Shown: positions 1 through 9,427, counted from the first letter of the stretch. The stretch is 64,000 nucleotides of DNA from Microbacterium paraoxydans (GCF_020524545.1 NZ_JAIVLG010000001.1:868001-932000); one strand, 5' to 3'. Numbers and translations: made by a program. The notes: generated by a model not told the origin, from the letters alone.

Positions 1-2
1 AT

Positions 3-1298
3 GTCCTCCTCCACATCGCCATCGCGGCGGAGCGCGTCGCCGCCGGACACGCGCTCGACTCCTCACCGGCTGGCGCGCGGGAGGAGATCCCGCGTGTCGG
101 TGCGGTCATCGCCCGCTTGGCGTCCGAGCACTTCTCGGTCGTGCTCGGCGAGGGCGACAGCGGTCACCTCGCCTCCCTCGTGCTGACCCGCATCGTCGCG
201 CCGGGGGAGGACGCCACCCGCGAGGTCGCGCGCAGCGGCGTGGACCCGACGGTCGAAGCCGCCGTGCGGGCGGAGATCAGCCGGGCGGCCGAGGACTTCC
301 AGGTGGATCTGGTCGACGAGACGTTCGTGCTCCGACTCGCACTCCACGTGCAGAACCTGCTGCGGCGGGCCGAGGAGAGCGCGCTGACGCGCAACCCGCT
401 CACCCGCTCGCTCAAGACGACGTATCCGATGATCTTCGAGGTGGCGGTGTCGATCGCGAGCGGACTCCACGATCGTGTCGGGACACCCATCCACGACGAT
501 GAGATCGCCTACATCGCGATGCACGTGGGCGGGAGGCTGGAGCGCAGCCGCAAGGCCGAGTCGATCCTCACGGCCACGATCGTCTGCCCCGGGTACCACG
601 AGCTGCACGAGCTGCTCCGTTCGAGTGTCGACCGCTCACTGGGGTCGGCGATCGAGGTCACCACCGTCGTGACCAACGTCGACCCCGACTGGGCGTCGTT
701 CGGCACCGACCTCGTCCTCAGCACGATCGAGCCGGGTCAGGCGGGTGACCGCTTCGTCAGGATCCAACCGTTCCTGACCGACGCCGACGTCGATCGGATC
801 CAGCAGGCCGCTGCCCGGGTGCGCCGGGGACGACGGCTCACCCGGCTCCGTGGCGAGCTCGCCCGCTATTTCTCGGCGGAGGCCTACGTGTTCCCGCTCC
901 CGGATGAGGGGGAGGAGGCGATCATCCGCCGTCTCGGAGGGTTGCTGATGCAGGCGGGGCTCATCGGCGAGGACTACATCGAGAACACGATCGTGCGGGA
1001 GCGGATGTCGTCGACCGCGTTCACGGACGCGCTGGCCGTCCCTCACGCGTTGCAGATGACGGCGACGCGGACGGCCATCGCCATCGGCGTGGCGGACGGG
1101 TCGGCGGCGTGGGGCGAGGGCCGCGTGCAGGTCGTCGCGCTCGCCGCGTTCAGCGAGAGCGACCGCGCGGCGTTCCAGACCGTGTTCGAGCAGCTGGTCG
1201 AGGTGTTCAGCGAACGCGAGAGCGTGCAGCGGATCGTCCGACGGGGGTCGACGTTCGAGGCGTTCCTCGATGAGCTCGTCGCCGTCATCGACGGCTGA
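3..1298 (+). CDS. PRD-domain PTS-dependent transcription regulator with EIIA domain, 5' end outside window
   Basis: The frame is open to the window edge, so only the last 431 residues are visible and the nucleic-acid-binding N-terminus is missing. The window opens inside the first PTS regulation domain (LLHIAIAAERV, with its phosphorylatable His). The second PRD has AMHVGGRLER with His near residue 174. An EIIB-like segment follows (IVCPGYHELHELL, near 193), then a C-terminal fructose/mannitol-type EIIA domain with AVPHAL (His near 348). This order is that of BglG/LicR/MtlR-type regulators, whose activity is set by PTS phosphorylation according to sugar supply. The convergent HPr gene 8 bases downstream supports a PTS role. 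The sugar cannot be told from the visible part. Confidence 0.85.
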   Translation, partial: VLLHIAIAAERVAAGHALDSSPAGAREEIPRVGAVIARLASEHFSVVLGEGDSGHLASLVLTRIVAPGEDATREVARSGVDPTVEAAVRAEISRAAEDFQVDLVDETFVLRLALHVQNLLRRAEESALTRNPLTRSLKTTYPMIFEVAVSIASGLHDRVGTPIHDDEIAYIAMHVGGRLERSRKAESILTATIVCPGYHELHELLRSSVDRSLGSAIEVTTVVTNVDPDWASFGTDLVLSTIEPGQAGDRFVRIQPFLTDADVDRIQQAAARVRRGRRLTRLRGELARYFSAEAYVFPLPDEGEEAIIRRLGGLLMQAGLIGEDYIENTIVRERMSSTAFTDALAVPHALQMTATRTAIAIGVADGSAAWGEGRVQVVALAAFSESDRAAFQTVFEQLVEVFSERESVQRIVRRGSTFEAFLDELVAVIDG

Positions 1299-1306
1299 CC
1301 CCGCCG

Positions 1307-1570
1307 TCACTCCCGCGGGGCGAGCACCTCGGCGAGCTGGTCCAGGACGTCCTCCGCGCCGTCGGAGGCCGTCGTCTCGAGCACCACGGCATCCCCGGAC
1401 GAGATCCCGAGATCCATCACGGCCAGCACACTGCTCAGGTCGACGGTGGTGCCGTCTTCCGTCCGCAGGGTCACGGGCGCGCCGTGCGACTGCACGAGGC
1501 GCACCAGTTCTGCCACCGGACGGGCGTGCACGCCGTTGTGGGCACTGACGATCAGGCGTCGGACGGGCAT
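1307..1570 (-). CDS. ptsH: HPr phosphocarrier protein of the PTS
   Basis: An 87-residue protein, the normal HPr length, which passes phosphate from enzyme I to EIIA domains in the cytoplasm. His15 sits in the motif NGVHARP, the site phosphorylated by enzyme I. The helix after it has DLSSVLAVMDLG, with Ser47 where Gram-positive HPr carries its regulatory serine. A longer upstream extension is possible in frame, but the ATG that gives MPVRRLIVSAHNGVHARP matches the family start. It is convergent with the PRD/EIIA regulator and lies 1 base downstream of the phosphosugar mutase gene, so it is probably cotranscribed with it. Confidence 0.85.
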   Translation of the reverse strand: MPVRRLIVSAHNGVHARPVAELVRLVQSHGAPVTLRTEDGTTVDLSSVLAVMDLGISSGDAVVLETTASDGAEDVLDQLAEVLAPRE

Positions 1571-1571
1571 G

Positions 1572-3242
1572 TCAGGTGCGCTCGTCGAGCAGGGTCCGCA
1601 CTCCGGCCTCGAGCTCTGCGACAGCCGCCCCGGCGGCTTCGGAGGAGTCGGCACGAGCGTCGATGTAGACCTTGAGTTTGGGCTCGGTGCCGCTCGGACG
1701 CACGATCACACGGGAGCCATCGCCGAGACGATACCGCAGCACGTCCCCGGAGGGTGCGCCGGGGGCAGCGTGCATCAGGTCTTCGGCCGAAGTGATCGCA
1801 CGACCGGCGATGCTCGTCGGCGGCAGCGTCCGCAGGGCGAGCATGACGTTGCCGATGACCGCCAGGTCGTCGACGCGCACCGATACCTGCCCGCTGGCGA
1901 AGTGCCCGTAGGTCTCTCCCAGCTCGGCGAGCAGGTCGACGAGCGTCGCTCCGCGGTCTCGGGCCTCGGCGGCGAGTCCGAGAATCGCGACCGCTGCCGA
2001 CACCCCGTCCTTATCGCGAACCGTCTCCGGATTCACGAGGTAGCCCAGGGCCTCCTCGAAGCCGAACACGATTCCCGGTGCGCGCGAGATCCACTTGAAT
2101 CCGGTGAGGGTCTCGTGGAAGTCGAGTCCGTGGTGGCCGGCGACGGCGGCCAGGCCGGGGGAGGAGACGAGGGAGCACGCGAGGGAGGCACCGGGGGTGC
2201 CGGAGGCCGCGCGTGCGGCACGCGCTCCGAGCAGGAGACCGACCTCGTTGCCGGTGAGCCGACGCCAGCCGCCGGCGGCCGTCTCGTCCGGAACCGCGAC
2301 GGCCAGGCGATCGGCGTCGGGGTCGTTGGCCAGGATGAAGTCCGCCTTCACCCGCCGGGCCCGCGCGAAGGCCAGGTCCATCGCCCCCGGCTCCTCCGGG
2401 TTCGGGAAGGAGACCGTGCGGAAGGTCGCATCGGGCGTGAGCTGCTCATCCACGACGAAGGGCTGCGGGTAGCCCGCTTGGCGCACGATGCGCGACAGCG
2501 TTTCCCATCCGACCCCGTGCATCGCCGTGTAGACCCACCGCATACCGGTGGCAGCGGCGGGCGCGGGGGCCACGGCAGCGGTGGCCGCGACATAGGCGTC
2601 GACGACGTCCTCGCCGGCGGTCTCGTACTCCGTCGAGCGCGGCAGGGCGGCGACAGGGCCGGCGTCGGCCGTGCGCTGGATGTGGGCCGCGATCTCGGCA
2701 TCCGCCGGGGCGACGATCTGCGAACCCTGGTCGGCCCCTCCGAGGTAGACCTTGTAGCCGTTGTCGTTCGGCGGGTTGTGGCTCGCGGTCACCATCACAC
2801 CGGCGTCGGCGCCGAAATGTCGCACGGCGAAGGCGAGCACGGGCGTCGGCAGCAGGCGCGGCAGCAGGATCGCGCGCAGACCTGCGCCGGCGAACAGTTC
2901 CGCCGAGTCGGTCGCGAACACGCGGGAGTTGCGTCGACCGTCGTAGCCGATCACGACGGTCGGGGTGGTGCCGGGCGCCTTCTCGCGCAGATACGCCGCG
3001 AAACCGGCTGCTGCCTGGGCGACGAGCACCCGGTTCATCCGGTTGCTGCCGGCGCCGAGCTCACCGCGCAGGCCCGCGGTGCCGAACTCCAGGCGTCCGC
3101 GGAACCGGTCGTCGAGCTCTGCGACGGCCTCGGCGTTCCCGGCGGATGCCCGGGTGATGAGGCCCGCGAGCTCATCGCGCGTCTGGTGATCCGGGTCCTG
3201 GCGCAACCAGGCGCGCGCCTGTGCGAGCCGCTCCTCGTTCAC
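1572..3242 (-). CDS. Phospho-sugar mutase (phosphoglucomutase/phosphomannomutase family)
   Basis: A 556-residue alpha-D-phosphohexomutase, which moves phosphate between C1 and C6 of a hexose phosphate. The phosphoserine loop is TASHNPPNDNGYKVY, the metal loop is NDPDADRLAVAV, and the C-terminal phosphate-binding loop is RPSGTEPKLKVYI. An early GTAGLRGELGAGSNRMN matches the long phosphoglucomutase/phosphopentomutase-like branch. The GTG start overlaps the purine nucleoside phosphorylase stop by four bases (GTGA), so the two are translationally coupled. That partner releases ribose 1-phosphate, so a phosphopentomutase activity is a reasonable alternative to glucose or mannose phosphate; sequence alone does not settle substrate. 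Confidence 0.88.
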   Translation of the reverse strand: MNEERLAQARAWLRQDPDHQTRDELAGLITRASAGNAEAVAELDDRFRGRLEFGTAGLRGELGAGSNRMNRVLVAQAAAGFAAYLREKAPGTTPTVVIGYDGRRNSRVFATDSAELFAGAGLRAILLPRLLPTPVLAFAVRHFGADAGVMVTASHNPPNDNGYKVYLGGADQGSQIVAPADAEIAAHIQRTADAGPVAALPRSTEYETAGEDVVDAYVAATAAVAPAPAAATGMRWVYTAMHGVGWETLSRIVRQAGYPQPFVVDEQLTPDATFRTVSFPNPEEPGAMDLAFARARRVKADFILANDPDADRLAVAVPDETAAGGWRRLTGNEVGLLLGARAARAASGTPGASLACSLVSSPGLAAVAGHHGLDFHETLTGFKWISRAPGIVFGFEEALGYLVNPETVRDKDGVSAAVAILGLAAEARDRGATLVDLLAELGETYGHFASGQVSVRVDDLAVIGNVMLALRTLPPTSIAGRAITSAEDLMHAAPGAPSGDVLRYRLGDGSRVIVRPSGTEPKLKVYIDARADSSEAAGAAVAELEAGVRTLLDERT

Positions 3243-4072
3243 AGAGCCTCGACCACCTTCGCCAGGAGCGCGGAGATCACCGGCTCCGCCTCGCGACCGG
3301 CCTCGATCACCTCGGCATGGCTCAGCGGCGTCTGCTGGATACCCGCGGCGAGGTTCGTGATGAGCGAGAAGCCGAGGATCTCCATTCCGGCCTCGCGGGC
3401 GGCGATCGCTTCGAGCGCGGTCGACATGCCGACGATGTGGCCGCCGATGTGCTTCGCCATCTGCACCTCGGCCGGTGTCTCGTAGTGCGGACCGCGGAAC
3501 TGCGTGTACACACCCTCGTCGAGCATCGGATCGATGGTGCGCGCGATGTCGCGCAGACGCTTCGAGTACAGGTCTGTGAGGTCGACGAACGTCGCGCCCT
3601 CGAGGGGCGAATCGGCCGTGAGGTTGATGTGATCGCTGATGAGCACGGGCTGGCCGGGTTTCCACGTCTCGCGGATGCCGCCGGCGCCGTTGGTGAGCAC
3701 CATGATCTTGGCACCCGCGGCCGCGGCGGTGCGGACGCTGTGCACGACGCGCCGGACGCCATGGTCCTCGTAGTAGTGCGTGCGTGCGCCGATCACCAGG
3801 ACGTTCTTGCCGCCGGGTGTGCGGATGCTGCGCAGCGTGCCGACGTGGCCCTCGAGTGCGGGCTTGGAGAAGCCGGCGACCTCGGTGGCGGGGATCGTGG
3901 CGACCGTCTCGCCGATGATGTCTGCGGCCTTGCCCCAGCCGCTGCCGAGGGTGAGCGCGATGTCGTGATTCTCGACGCCGGTCAGACGCGCGATGTCGGC
4001 GGCGGCCTGCGAGGCGACCTCGAACGGGTTCGCGGTCGGGTCGTCGAGGGGGTTGCTGTGCGTTTCGGGCAT
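3239..4072 (-). CDS. punA: Purine nucleoside phosphorylase
   Basis: A 277-residue trimeric-type purine nucleoside phosphorylase, which cleaves purine nucleosides with phosphate to base plus (deoxy)ribose 1-phosphate for purine salvage. Family motifs visible are LGSGWGKAAD near residue 43, the phosphate/ribose region GARTHYYEDHG, LTNGAGGI in the middle, the substrate segment QFRGPHYETPAE, and the base-contacting SLITNLAAG near the C-terminus. The length fits the family. The start is the ATG six bases after a TAGAGT hexamer. It is the first gene of an operon with the overlapping phosphosugar mutase, which can use the sugar 1-phosphate it makes. Confidence 0.93.
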   Translation of the reverse strand: MPETHSNPLDDPTANPFEVASQAAADIARLTGVENHDIALTLGSGWGKAADIIGETVATIPATEVAGFSKPALEGHVGTLRSIRTPGGKNVLVIGARTHYYEDHGVRRVVHSVRTAAAAGAKIMVLTNGAGGIRETWKPGQPVLISDHINLTADSPLEGATFVDLTDLYSKRLRDIARTIDPMLDEGVYTQFRGPHYETPAEVQMAKHIGGHIVGMSTALEAIAAREAGMEILGFSLITNLAAGIQQTPLSHAEVIEAGREAEPVISALLAKVVEAL

Positions 4073-4078
4073 GGATCC

Positions 4079-4084
4079 ACTCTA
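4079..4084 (-). promoter_or_regulatory. -10 hexamer of punA
   Basis: Reads TAGAGT on the minus strand with exactly six bases before the punA ATG, so the RNA would begin at or beside the start codon. No clear -35 was seen. Confidence 0.5.
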
Positions 4085-4129
4085 GGAAGGTGCAGGCTCG
4101 GGGGCCAGGATTGGGGAAGAATGGATTCC

Positions 4130-5569
4130 ATGTCTTCCACCACTTTCGAGCGCACTCAGCGCGTCGCCGTCCTCGGCGGCGGTCCCGGCGGTTACGAGGC
4201 GGCCCTCGCGGCCGCTCAGCTCGGGGCCGAGGTCACCCTGGTCGAGCGGGTGGGGGTCGGTGGATCGGCTGTCCTCACCGACGTGGTCCCGTCCAAGAGC
4301 CTGATCGCGACGGCGGATGCCGCCGTCGCCATCTCCGAGGCGAGCGACCTCGGCGTCAACTTCTATGCCAAGGGGGAGAACGGCAAGCCCCTCAAGCCCG
4401 AGATCGCGATCAACCTCGCGGCCGTCAACAAGCGCCTCCTGGCCCTCGCCGGTCAGCAGTCGGAGGACATGCGTGCCACGCTCCTCGAGGCCGGTGTCCG
4501 CATCCTCTCCGGACACGGACGGCTCGAAGGGCCGACCGCGATCGTCGTGTCGACCGGTCAGGGCGGCACCGATTTCGACCGGGTCGAGGCAGACACCATC
4601 GTGGTGGCCGTGGGGGCATCGCCGCGCGAGCTCGACTCGGCCAAGCCCGACGGCAAGCGCATCCTCACCTGGACGCAGCTCTACGACATGAAGGCGCTGC
4701 CCGAGCACCTGATCGTGGTCGGATCGGGGGTGACCGGAGCGGAGTTCGCTTCGGCGTACATGAACCTCGGTGCGAAGGTCACGCTCATCTCCAGTCGCGA
4801 GCAGGTGCTCCCGGGGGAGGACCAGGATGCCGCGCGCGTGCTGGAGAAGGTGTTCAAGCGCGGCGGGATGCAGGTGCTCTCGAAGTCTCGGGCCGACAAG
4901 GTGGAGGTGACGAAGGACGGCGTGACCGTGACGCTGTCCGACGGGCGCACAGTCGACGGCAGTCACTGCCTGATGGCGGTCGGCTCGATCCCGAACACCG
5001 CGGGCATCGGCTTGGAGGAAGCGGGCGTCGAGCTCGATGATTCGGGTCATGTGCGTGTGAACCGCGTCGCGCGCACCTCGGTGCCCAACATCTACGCGGT
5101 CGGCGACTGCACGAACTTCTTCCCGTTGGCCTCGGTCGCCTCCATGCAGGGACGCACGGCGGTGTTCCATGCGCTCGGCGACATCGTGATCCCGCTCGAA
5201 CTGATCAAGATCACCTCAAACATCTTCACGGCACCCGAGATCGCCACCGTGGGGTTCTCCCAGAAGGATGCCGAGGACGGGGTGACCGATGGTCTCGTCT
5301 ACAAGCTTCCCCTCGCCGCCAACCCCCGCGCCAAGATGATGGGCATCAAGGACGGCTTCGTCAAGATCATCGCCCGCAAGGGGTCCGGCACCGTGATCGG
5401 TGGGGTGATCGTGGCGCCGAAGGCCTCGGAGCTGATCTACCCGATCGCCGTGGCCGTCGAACGTCGTCTCACGGTGGACCAGGTCTCGCGGGTGTTTGCC
5501 GCCTATCCGTCGCTGTCGAGCAGCATCACCGACGCGAGCAGGGCGATGCACCTCGTCAACATCTCCTGA
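4130..5569 (+). CDS. NAD(P)H-quinone dehydrogenase, lipoamide-dehydrogenase-like flavoprotein without redox cysteines
   Basis: A 479-residue flavoprotein of the pyridine nucleotide-disulfide reductase family. The FAD fold is GGGPGGYEAALAAAQLG at the N-terminus, the NAD(P) fold VVGSGVTGAEFASAYMNLG near residue 190, the second FAD motif YAVGDC near 325, and the dimerization domain fills the C-terminus. Where lipoamide dehydrogenase has GGTCLNVGCIPSK, this protein has GGSAVLTDVVPSK, so both redox cysteines are absent. That is the signature of the mycobacterial LpdA-type quinone reductases, which cannot act on lipoamide. The start could also be the ATG nine bases upstream (4121). A bidirectional terminator follows the gene. 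Confidence 0.87.
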   Translation: MSSTTFERTQRVAVLGGGPGGYEAALAAAQLGAEVTLVERVGVGGSAVLTDVVPSKSLIATADAAVAISEASDLGVNFYAKGENGKPLKPEIAINLAAVNKRLLALAGQQSEDMRATLLEAGVRILSGHGRLEGPTAIVVSTGQGGTDFDRVEADTIVVAVGASPRELDSAKPDGKRILTWTQLYDMKALPEHLIVVGSGVTGAEFASAYMNLGAKVTLISSREQVLPGEDQDAARVLEKVFKRGGMQVLSKSRADKVEVTKDGVTVTLSDGRTVDGSHCLMAVGSIPNTAGIGLEEAGVELDDSGHVRVNRVARTSVPNIYAVGDCTNFFPLASVASMQGRTAVFHALGDIVIPLELIKITSNIFTAPEIATVGFSQKDAEDGVTDGLVYKLPLAANPRAKMMGIKDGFVKIIARKGSGTVIGGVIVAPKASELIYPIAVAVERRLTVDQVSRVFAAYPSLSSSITDASRAMHLVNIS

Positions 5570-5580
5570 GTCCCGGAGAC

Positions 5581-5620
5581 ACGCGAAAGGCGCCCCACCG
5601 CGGTGGGGCGCCTTTCGCGT
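5581..5620. terminator. Bidirectional terminator, perfect 20+20 palindrome
   Basis: The 40 bases are a perfect palindrome (20-base arms, no spacer beyond the turn) between convergent genes. Arms begin with AAAGGCGCC and end with GGCGCCTTT in the inner flanks, giving a U-rich tract on either strand. It should stop both the quinone reductase and the carboxylase transcripts. Confidence 0.85.
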
Positions 5621-5630
5621 CGATGGGGGG

Positions 5631-7397
5631 TCAGCTGATGGTGAGCAGCTGATGACCTGCGGACACCGTCGTTCCCGCATCCGCGTTGATGTTGCCGATC
5701 ACGCCGTCCTTGTGAGCCTGGAGCGGCTGCTCCATCTTCATCGCCTCGAGCACGACGACGAGGTCGCCCTTGACGACCTGCTGACCGTCCTCGACCGCGA
5801 TCTTGACGACGGTCGCCTGCATGGGGGACTTCACCGCATCGCCGGAGGCGCCGGCATTGGCGGTGGTCGCGTGGCTGCGACGGGAGGGCGGCACCGCGGC
5901 CGGACGACCCGCCGTGCCCGGGGCGACAGCGACACGATCGGGCAGGCTCACCTCGAGGCGCTTGCCGGAGACCTCGACGACGACCGTGTGGCGCGAATCG
6001 GCGGGGGCCGGGGCTTCGAGCTCGCCGTCCCAGGCGGGGATGTCATTGACGAACTCGGTCTCGATCCACCGGGTGAAGACCCCGAACTCGCCGTTCTCCG
6101 CGGTGAATGCGGGGTCGCGGACGACCTTGCGGTGGAAGGGGATGACCGTGGGGAGTCCGGCGACCTCGAACTCGTCCAGCGCGCGGCGCGAACGCTCCAG
6201 CGCCTCGGCGCGGTCCTTGCCCGTGACGATGATCTTCGCGAGGAGCGAATCGAACGCCCCCGAGACCGCGTCCCCGGCGGTGACGCCCGAGTCGAGGCGG
6301 ATACCGGGACCGCCGAACGTCTTGAACACGTGGATCGGGCCGGGCTGGGGAAGGAATCCGCGACCGGGGTCCTCGCCGTTGATCCGGAACTCGAACGAGT
6401 GACCCTGGGGGGCGGGGTCGTCGTAGTCGATCGTGCCGCCGGCGGCGATGCGGAACTGCTCGCGGACGAGGTCGATGCCGGTGACCTCTTCGGAGACGGG
6501 GTGCTCGACCTGGAGTCGGGTGTTCACCTCGAGGAAGGAGACCGTGCCATCGGCGCCGATGAGGAATTCGCAGGTGCCGGCACCGACGTAGCCGACCTCT
6601 TTCAGGATGGCTTTCGACGCGGAGTACAGCTGCGCGTTCTGCTCGTCCGTCAGGAACGGTGCCGGAGCCTCCTCGACGAGCTTCTGGTGACGGCGCTGCA
6701 GCGAGCAGTCGCGCGTCGAGATCACGACGACGTTCCCGGCGGCATCGGCCAGGCACTGGGTCTCGACGTGGCGCGGCTTGTCGAGGTACTTCTCCACGAA
6801 GCACTCGCCGCGGCCGAACGCGGCGACGGCTTCACGGGTGGCCGACTCGAAGAGTTCCGCGACCTCGTCGAGCTCGCGGGCGACCTTGAGCCCGCGTCCG
6901 CCGCCGCCGTACGCGGCCTTGATGGCGATCGGGAGGCCGAACTCCTTCGCGAAGGCGATGACCTCATCGGCTCCGTCGACGGGACCGGGAGTCCCGGGAG
7001 CGAGGGGTGCGCCGACCTTCTCCGCCACGTGGCGCGCGGTCACCTTGTCTCCGAGAGCTTCGATCGCCTCAGGGGACGGGCCGATCCAGGTCATCCCCGC
7101 ATCGATGATCGCGCGCGCGAACTCGGCGTTCTCTGCCAGGAAGCCGTAGCCGGGGTGGACGGCGTCGGCACCGGCACGTCGGGCGATCGACAGGATCTTC
7201 TCGATCTGGAGGTACGTCTCGGCGCTGGTCGAGCCGCCGAGGGCGTAGGCCTCGTCGGCCAGACGCGAGTGCAGGGCATCCCGGTCCTGGTCGGCGTACA
7301 CGGCGACCGAGGCGATCCCGGAGTCACGAGCGGCGCGGATGATGCGTACGGCGATCTCGCCGCGGTTGGCGATGAGCACCTTGGCGATAGCAGGCAT
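5631..7397 (-). CDS. accA: Acyl-CoA carboxylase alpha subunit (biotin carboxylase + biotin carrier)
   Basis: A 588-residue subunit that carboxylates its own biotin with ATP and bicarbonate and delivers it to a carboxyltransferase for malonyl- or methylmalonyl-CoA synthesis. The biotin carboxylase part starts [19 protein letters not shown] and has the ATP-grasp loop [13 protein letters not shown], then [16 protein letters not shown] and the catalytic [15 protein letters not shown] linker around residue 500 leads to the biotinyl domain, with the acceptor Lys554 in EAMKMEQP. The ATG chosen follows a TAGGCT hexamer by seven bases; upstream in-frame codons do not resemble the family. The beta and epsilon partners lie 6 kb away on the same strand. 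Confidence 0.95.
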   Translation of the reverse strand: MPAIAKVLIANRGEIAVRIIRAARDSGIASVAVYADQDRDALHSRLADEAYALGGSTSAETYLQIEKILSIARRAGADAVHPGYGFLAENAEFARAIIDAGMTWIGPSPEAIEALGDKVTARHVAEKVGAPLAPGTPGPVDGADEVIAFAKEFGLPIAIKAAYGGGGRGLKVARELDEVAELFESATREAVAAFGRGECFVEKYLDKPRHVETQCLADAAGNVVVISTRDCSLQRRHQKLVEEAPAPFLTDEQNAQLYSASKAILKEVGYVGAGTCEFLIGADGTVSFLEVNTRLQVEHPVSEEVTGIDLVREQFRIAAGGTIDYDDPAPQGHSFEFRINGEDPGRGFLPQPGPIHVFKTFGGPGIRLDSGVTAGDAVSGAFDSLLAKIIVTGKDRAEALERSRRALDEFEVAGLPTVIPFHRKVVRDPAFTAENGEFGVFTRWIETEFVNDIPAWDGELEAPAPADSRHTVVVEVSGKRLEVSLPDRVAVAPGTAGRPAAVPPSRRSHATTANAGASGDAVKSPMQATVVKIAVEDGQQVVKGDLVVVLEAMKMEQPLQAHKDGVIGNINADAGTTVSAGHQLLTIS

Positions 7398-7404
7398 GCT
7401 TGCC

Positions 7405-7410
7405 AGCCTA
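7405..7410 (-). promoter_or_regulatory. -10 hexamer of the carboxylase alpha gene
   Basis: TAGGCT on the minus strand, seven bases before the ATG; predicts a leaderless or nearly leaderless transcript. Confidence 0.45.
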
Positions 7411-7475
7411 GCGAGAAGGACCCCGATCCCTTTGACGACTCCCCACAAGAAAGTGGCAGAAACGTGGAGGGGAGT

Positions 7476-8114
7476 CTACGACCACAGATCCGTCCACGGC
7501 ACGCCGAGCTCTGCCGCGAGACGCCGTACCGTCGACAGGGACATCCCGACGACGGTGGAGGGGTCGCCGTCCACGCGGGTGATGAAGGCGCCGCCCAGGC
7601 TGTCGACCGTGAACGCCCCCGCCACATGCAGAGGCTCGCCCGATGCCACGTACGCGGCGATCTCGGCATCGCTGACGTCCTCGGCGAAGGTCACCGCCGC
7701 CTCGGCGACGGCGGTCGCCTCGACGGGGCTCCGGCCCGGCGCGACGCGGAAGACGGAGTGCCCGGAGTGCAGGATGCCCGTCGCGCCGCGCATCTCGCGC
7801 CAGCGTCGTGTGGCTTCTTCCGGGGTGTACGGCTTCCCGTAGACGCGCCCGCCCAGTGCGAACATCGAATCCCCGCCGATCACCAGCCCGTCGAAGGCGC
7901 CCTCCTCGGCAAGACTCCGGGCGACGGCGGCGGCCTTCGCGCGGGCGAGCAGCAGCACGAGGTCCGCGGGGGCGAGCGGTGCGCCCCGCTCTTCCTCCGC
8001 CGCGGCCGCGACCGCGTCCTCGTCGACGTCGGGGGAGACGGTGAGCGGTTCGATGCCCGCCTGTCGCAGCAGCATGAGTCGGGCGGGTGAGGTCGAGGCG
8101 AGGCAGACGCGCAT
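7476..8114 (-). CDS. maf: Maf family nucleotide pyrophosphatase
   Basis: A 212-residue Maf protein, which hydrolyses non-canonical or excess nucleoside triphosphates such as dTTP, UTP or modified bases. The N-terminal motif CLASTSPARLMLLRQAG is the family hallmark, followed by the acidic GGDSMFALGGRVYGKP and the metal-site region ATGILHSGHSVF. Two GTG codons at 8120 and 8123 lie just upstream in frame; the ATG giving MRVCLASTS is the usual Maf start. The gene lies 78 bases upstream of the carboxylase alpha start on the same strand and is divergent from the RNA methyltransferase with a 23-base gap. Confidence 0.9.
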   Translation of the reverse strand: MRVCLASTSPARLMLLRQAGIEPLTVSPDVDEDAVAAAAEEERGAPLAPADLVLLLARAKAAAVARSLAEEGAFDGLVIGGDSMFALGGRVYGKPYTPEEATRRWREMRGATGILHSGHSVFRVAPGRSPVEATAVAEAAVTFAEDVSDAEIAAYVASGEPLHVAGAFTVDSLGGAFITRVDGDPSTVVGMSLSTVRRLAAELGVPWTDLWS

Positions 8115-8125
8115 GTCCACCACCG

Positions 8126-8131
8126 TATCCT
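8126..8131 (+). promoter_or_regulatory. -10 hexamer of the RNA methyltransferase gene
   Basis: TATCCT, exactly six bases before the ATG at 8138. The 23-base divergent gap with maf leaves no room for a conventional leader on this strand. Confidence 0.5.
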
Positions 8132-8137
8132 CGAAGG

Positions 8138-9385
8138 ATGACTTCCTCCGCAGCCGACGTGCTCGAGCTCGACATCACCGGCATCGCACACGGGGGCACC
8201 TTCATCGCCCGACATGAGGGTCGCGTGGTCTTCGTCTCGGACGCGATCCCCGGAGAGCGCGTCCGTGCGCGACTGCTCACCCCGCAGGACGGAGCGGACT
8301 CCTCGACCCGCAGCTTCTGGCGTGCGGAGACGGTCGAGGTGCTGGAGGCGTCGGCGCATCGGCGACCGCACATCTGGGCCGAGGCCGACCTCTCGCGGGA
8401 TCCCGCCGATCGCCCAGGGGGCGCCGACCTCGGTCACATCGCCCTCGATCACCAGCGCGCGCTCAAGCGTCAGGTGCTGGCCGAGGCGCTCGACCGCTTC
8501 GCCGGAGAGGGGCTCGTGGCACCGGAGATCGAGGCCGTCGAATCCGGAGACGGCACCGGATGGCGGACACGCGTCACGCTGCACGTCGACGACGCGGGCG
8601 AGGTGGGGCCGTTCGCCGCACGCAGTCACCGCGTCATCCCCGTGTCCTCCTACCCGCTCGCTCGTCCCGCGATCGCGGAGGCCGCGCTCGCGCTGCGCGG
8701 TGGCGCTCCCGGCCGTATCGAGCTCGTCGAGCCGGCCGACGGACGGGTGCGCATCATCCGGCGTGAGGAGAAGCCGCGTCCGGCCAAGGCCGCGCGCGGC
8801 TTCCGGCGTCGTCCGACTCCCGAGACGATCCGCGAACTCGTCGGAGATCGGCCCTTCCACCTGGACGCGACGGGATTCTGGCAGGTGCATCCGCGGGCGG
8901 CATCCGTGCTCGACGCCGCGGTGTACGGCATGCTCGACGGATACGTCGACGAGGCGAGGACGCATTACGACCTGTACGGCGGCGTCGGTCTCTTCGCCGC
9001 GACGCTCGCCGACCTCGGCGCCACCGACATCGTGACGGTGGAGTCGAGCGCCAGGGCCACCGAGCACGCGGCCGCCAACCTCGCGCCGCGCGAGGTCACC
9101 GCGGTCACCGCCCGGGTCGATCGCTTCCTGTCGAGCCGCCGGAGCAGCGGTGGCACGGGGGCGGTGATCCTCGACCCGCCCCGCGCAGGTGCGGGACGCC
9201 AGGTCGTCGAGGCCGTGCATGCGCTCGCCCCTGAGGCCATCGCCTATGTCGCCTGCGACCCGGTGGCCCTCGCCCGCGATCTCGGTACCTTCCGGGCGCT
9301 GGGGTGGAGCGTCGATCGTCTGCGCGGATTCGATCTGTTCCCGCACTCGCACCACTTCGAGGTGGTCGCGCTGCTGACGCGCTGA
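8138..9385 (+). CDS. TRAM-domain class I SAM-dependent RNA methyltransferase (TrmA/RumA family)
   Basis: A 415-residue protein of the uracil-C5 methyltransferase family acting on tRNA or rRNA. The N-terminus (LELDITGIAHGGTFIAR, then VSDAIPGERVRAR) is a TRAM RNA-binding domain. The SAM site is YDLYGGVGLFAATLADLGA near residue 283. The catalytic region has ILDPPRAGAG and the nucleophile cysteine in YVACDPVALARDL. There is no cysteine cluster for an iron-sulfur site, unlike RlmD. The precise uridine methylated cannot be inferred. Translation probably starts on a leaderless message. Confidence 0.88.
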   Translation: MTSSAADVLELDITGIAHGGTFIARHEGRVVFVSDAIPGERVRARLLTPQDGADSSTRSFWRAETVEVLEASAHRRPHIWAEADLSRDPADRPGGADLGHIALDHQRALKRQVLAEALDRFAGEGLVAPEIEAVESGDGTGWRTRVTLHVDDAGEVGPFAARSHRVIPVSSYPLARPAIAEAALALRGGAPGRIELVEPADGRVRIIRREEKPRPAKAARGFRRRPTPETIRELVGDRPFHLDATGFWQVHPRAASVLDAAVYGMLDGYVDEARTHYDLYGGVGLFAATLADLGATDIVTVESSARATEHAAANLAPREVTAVTARVDRFLSSRRSSGGTGAVILDPPRAGAGRQVVEAVHALAPEAIAYVACDPVALARDLGTFRALGWSVDRLRGFDLFPHSHHFEVVALLTR

Positions 9386-9415
9386 GCTGTCGGTGGGCCC
9401 TCGGCGCGGACTCAC

Positions 9416-9421
9416 TAGGCT
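9416..9421 (+). promoter_or_regulatory. -10 hexamer of the response regulator operon
   Basis: TAGGCT with six bases (GGGTGG) to the ATG at 9428; leaderless geometry. Confidence 0.5.
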
Positions 9422-9427
9422 GGGTGG

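Noticed and set aside
1..186. Small plus-strand open frame starting with ATG at base 1
   Set aside because: It is a shadow frame of the PRD regulator, whose conserved sequence is in frame 3 and continues from outside the window.
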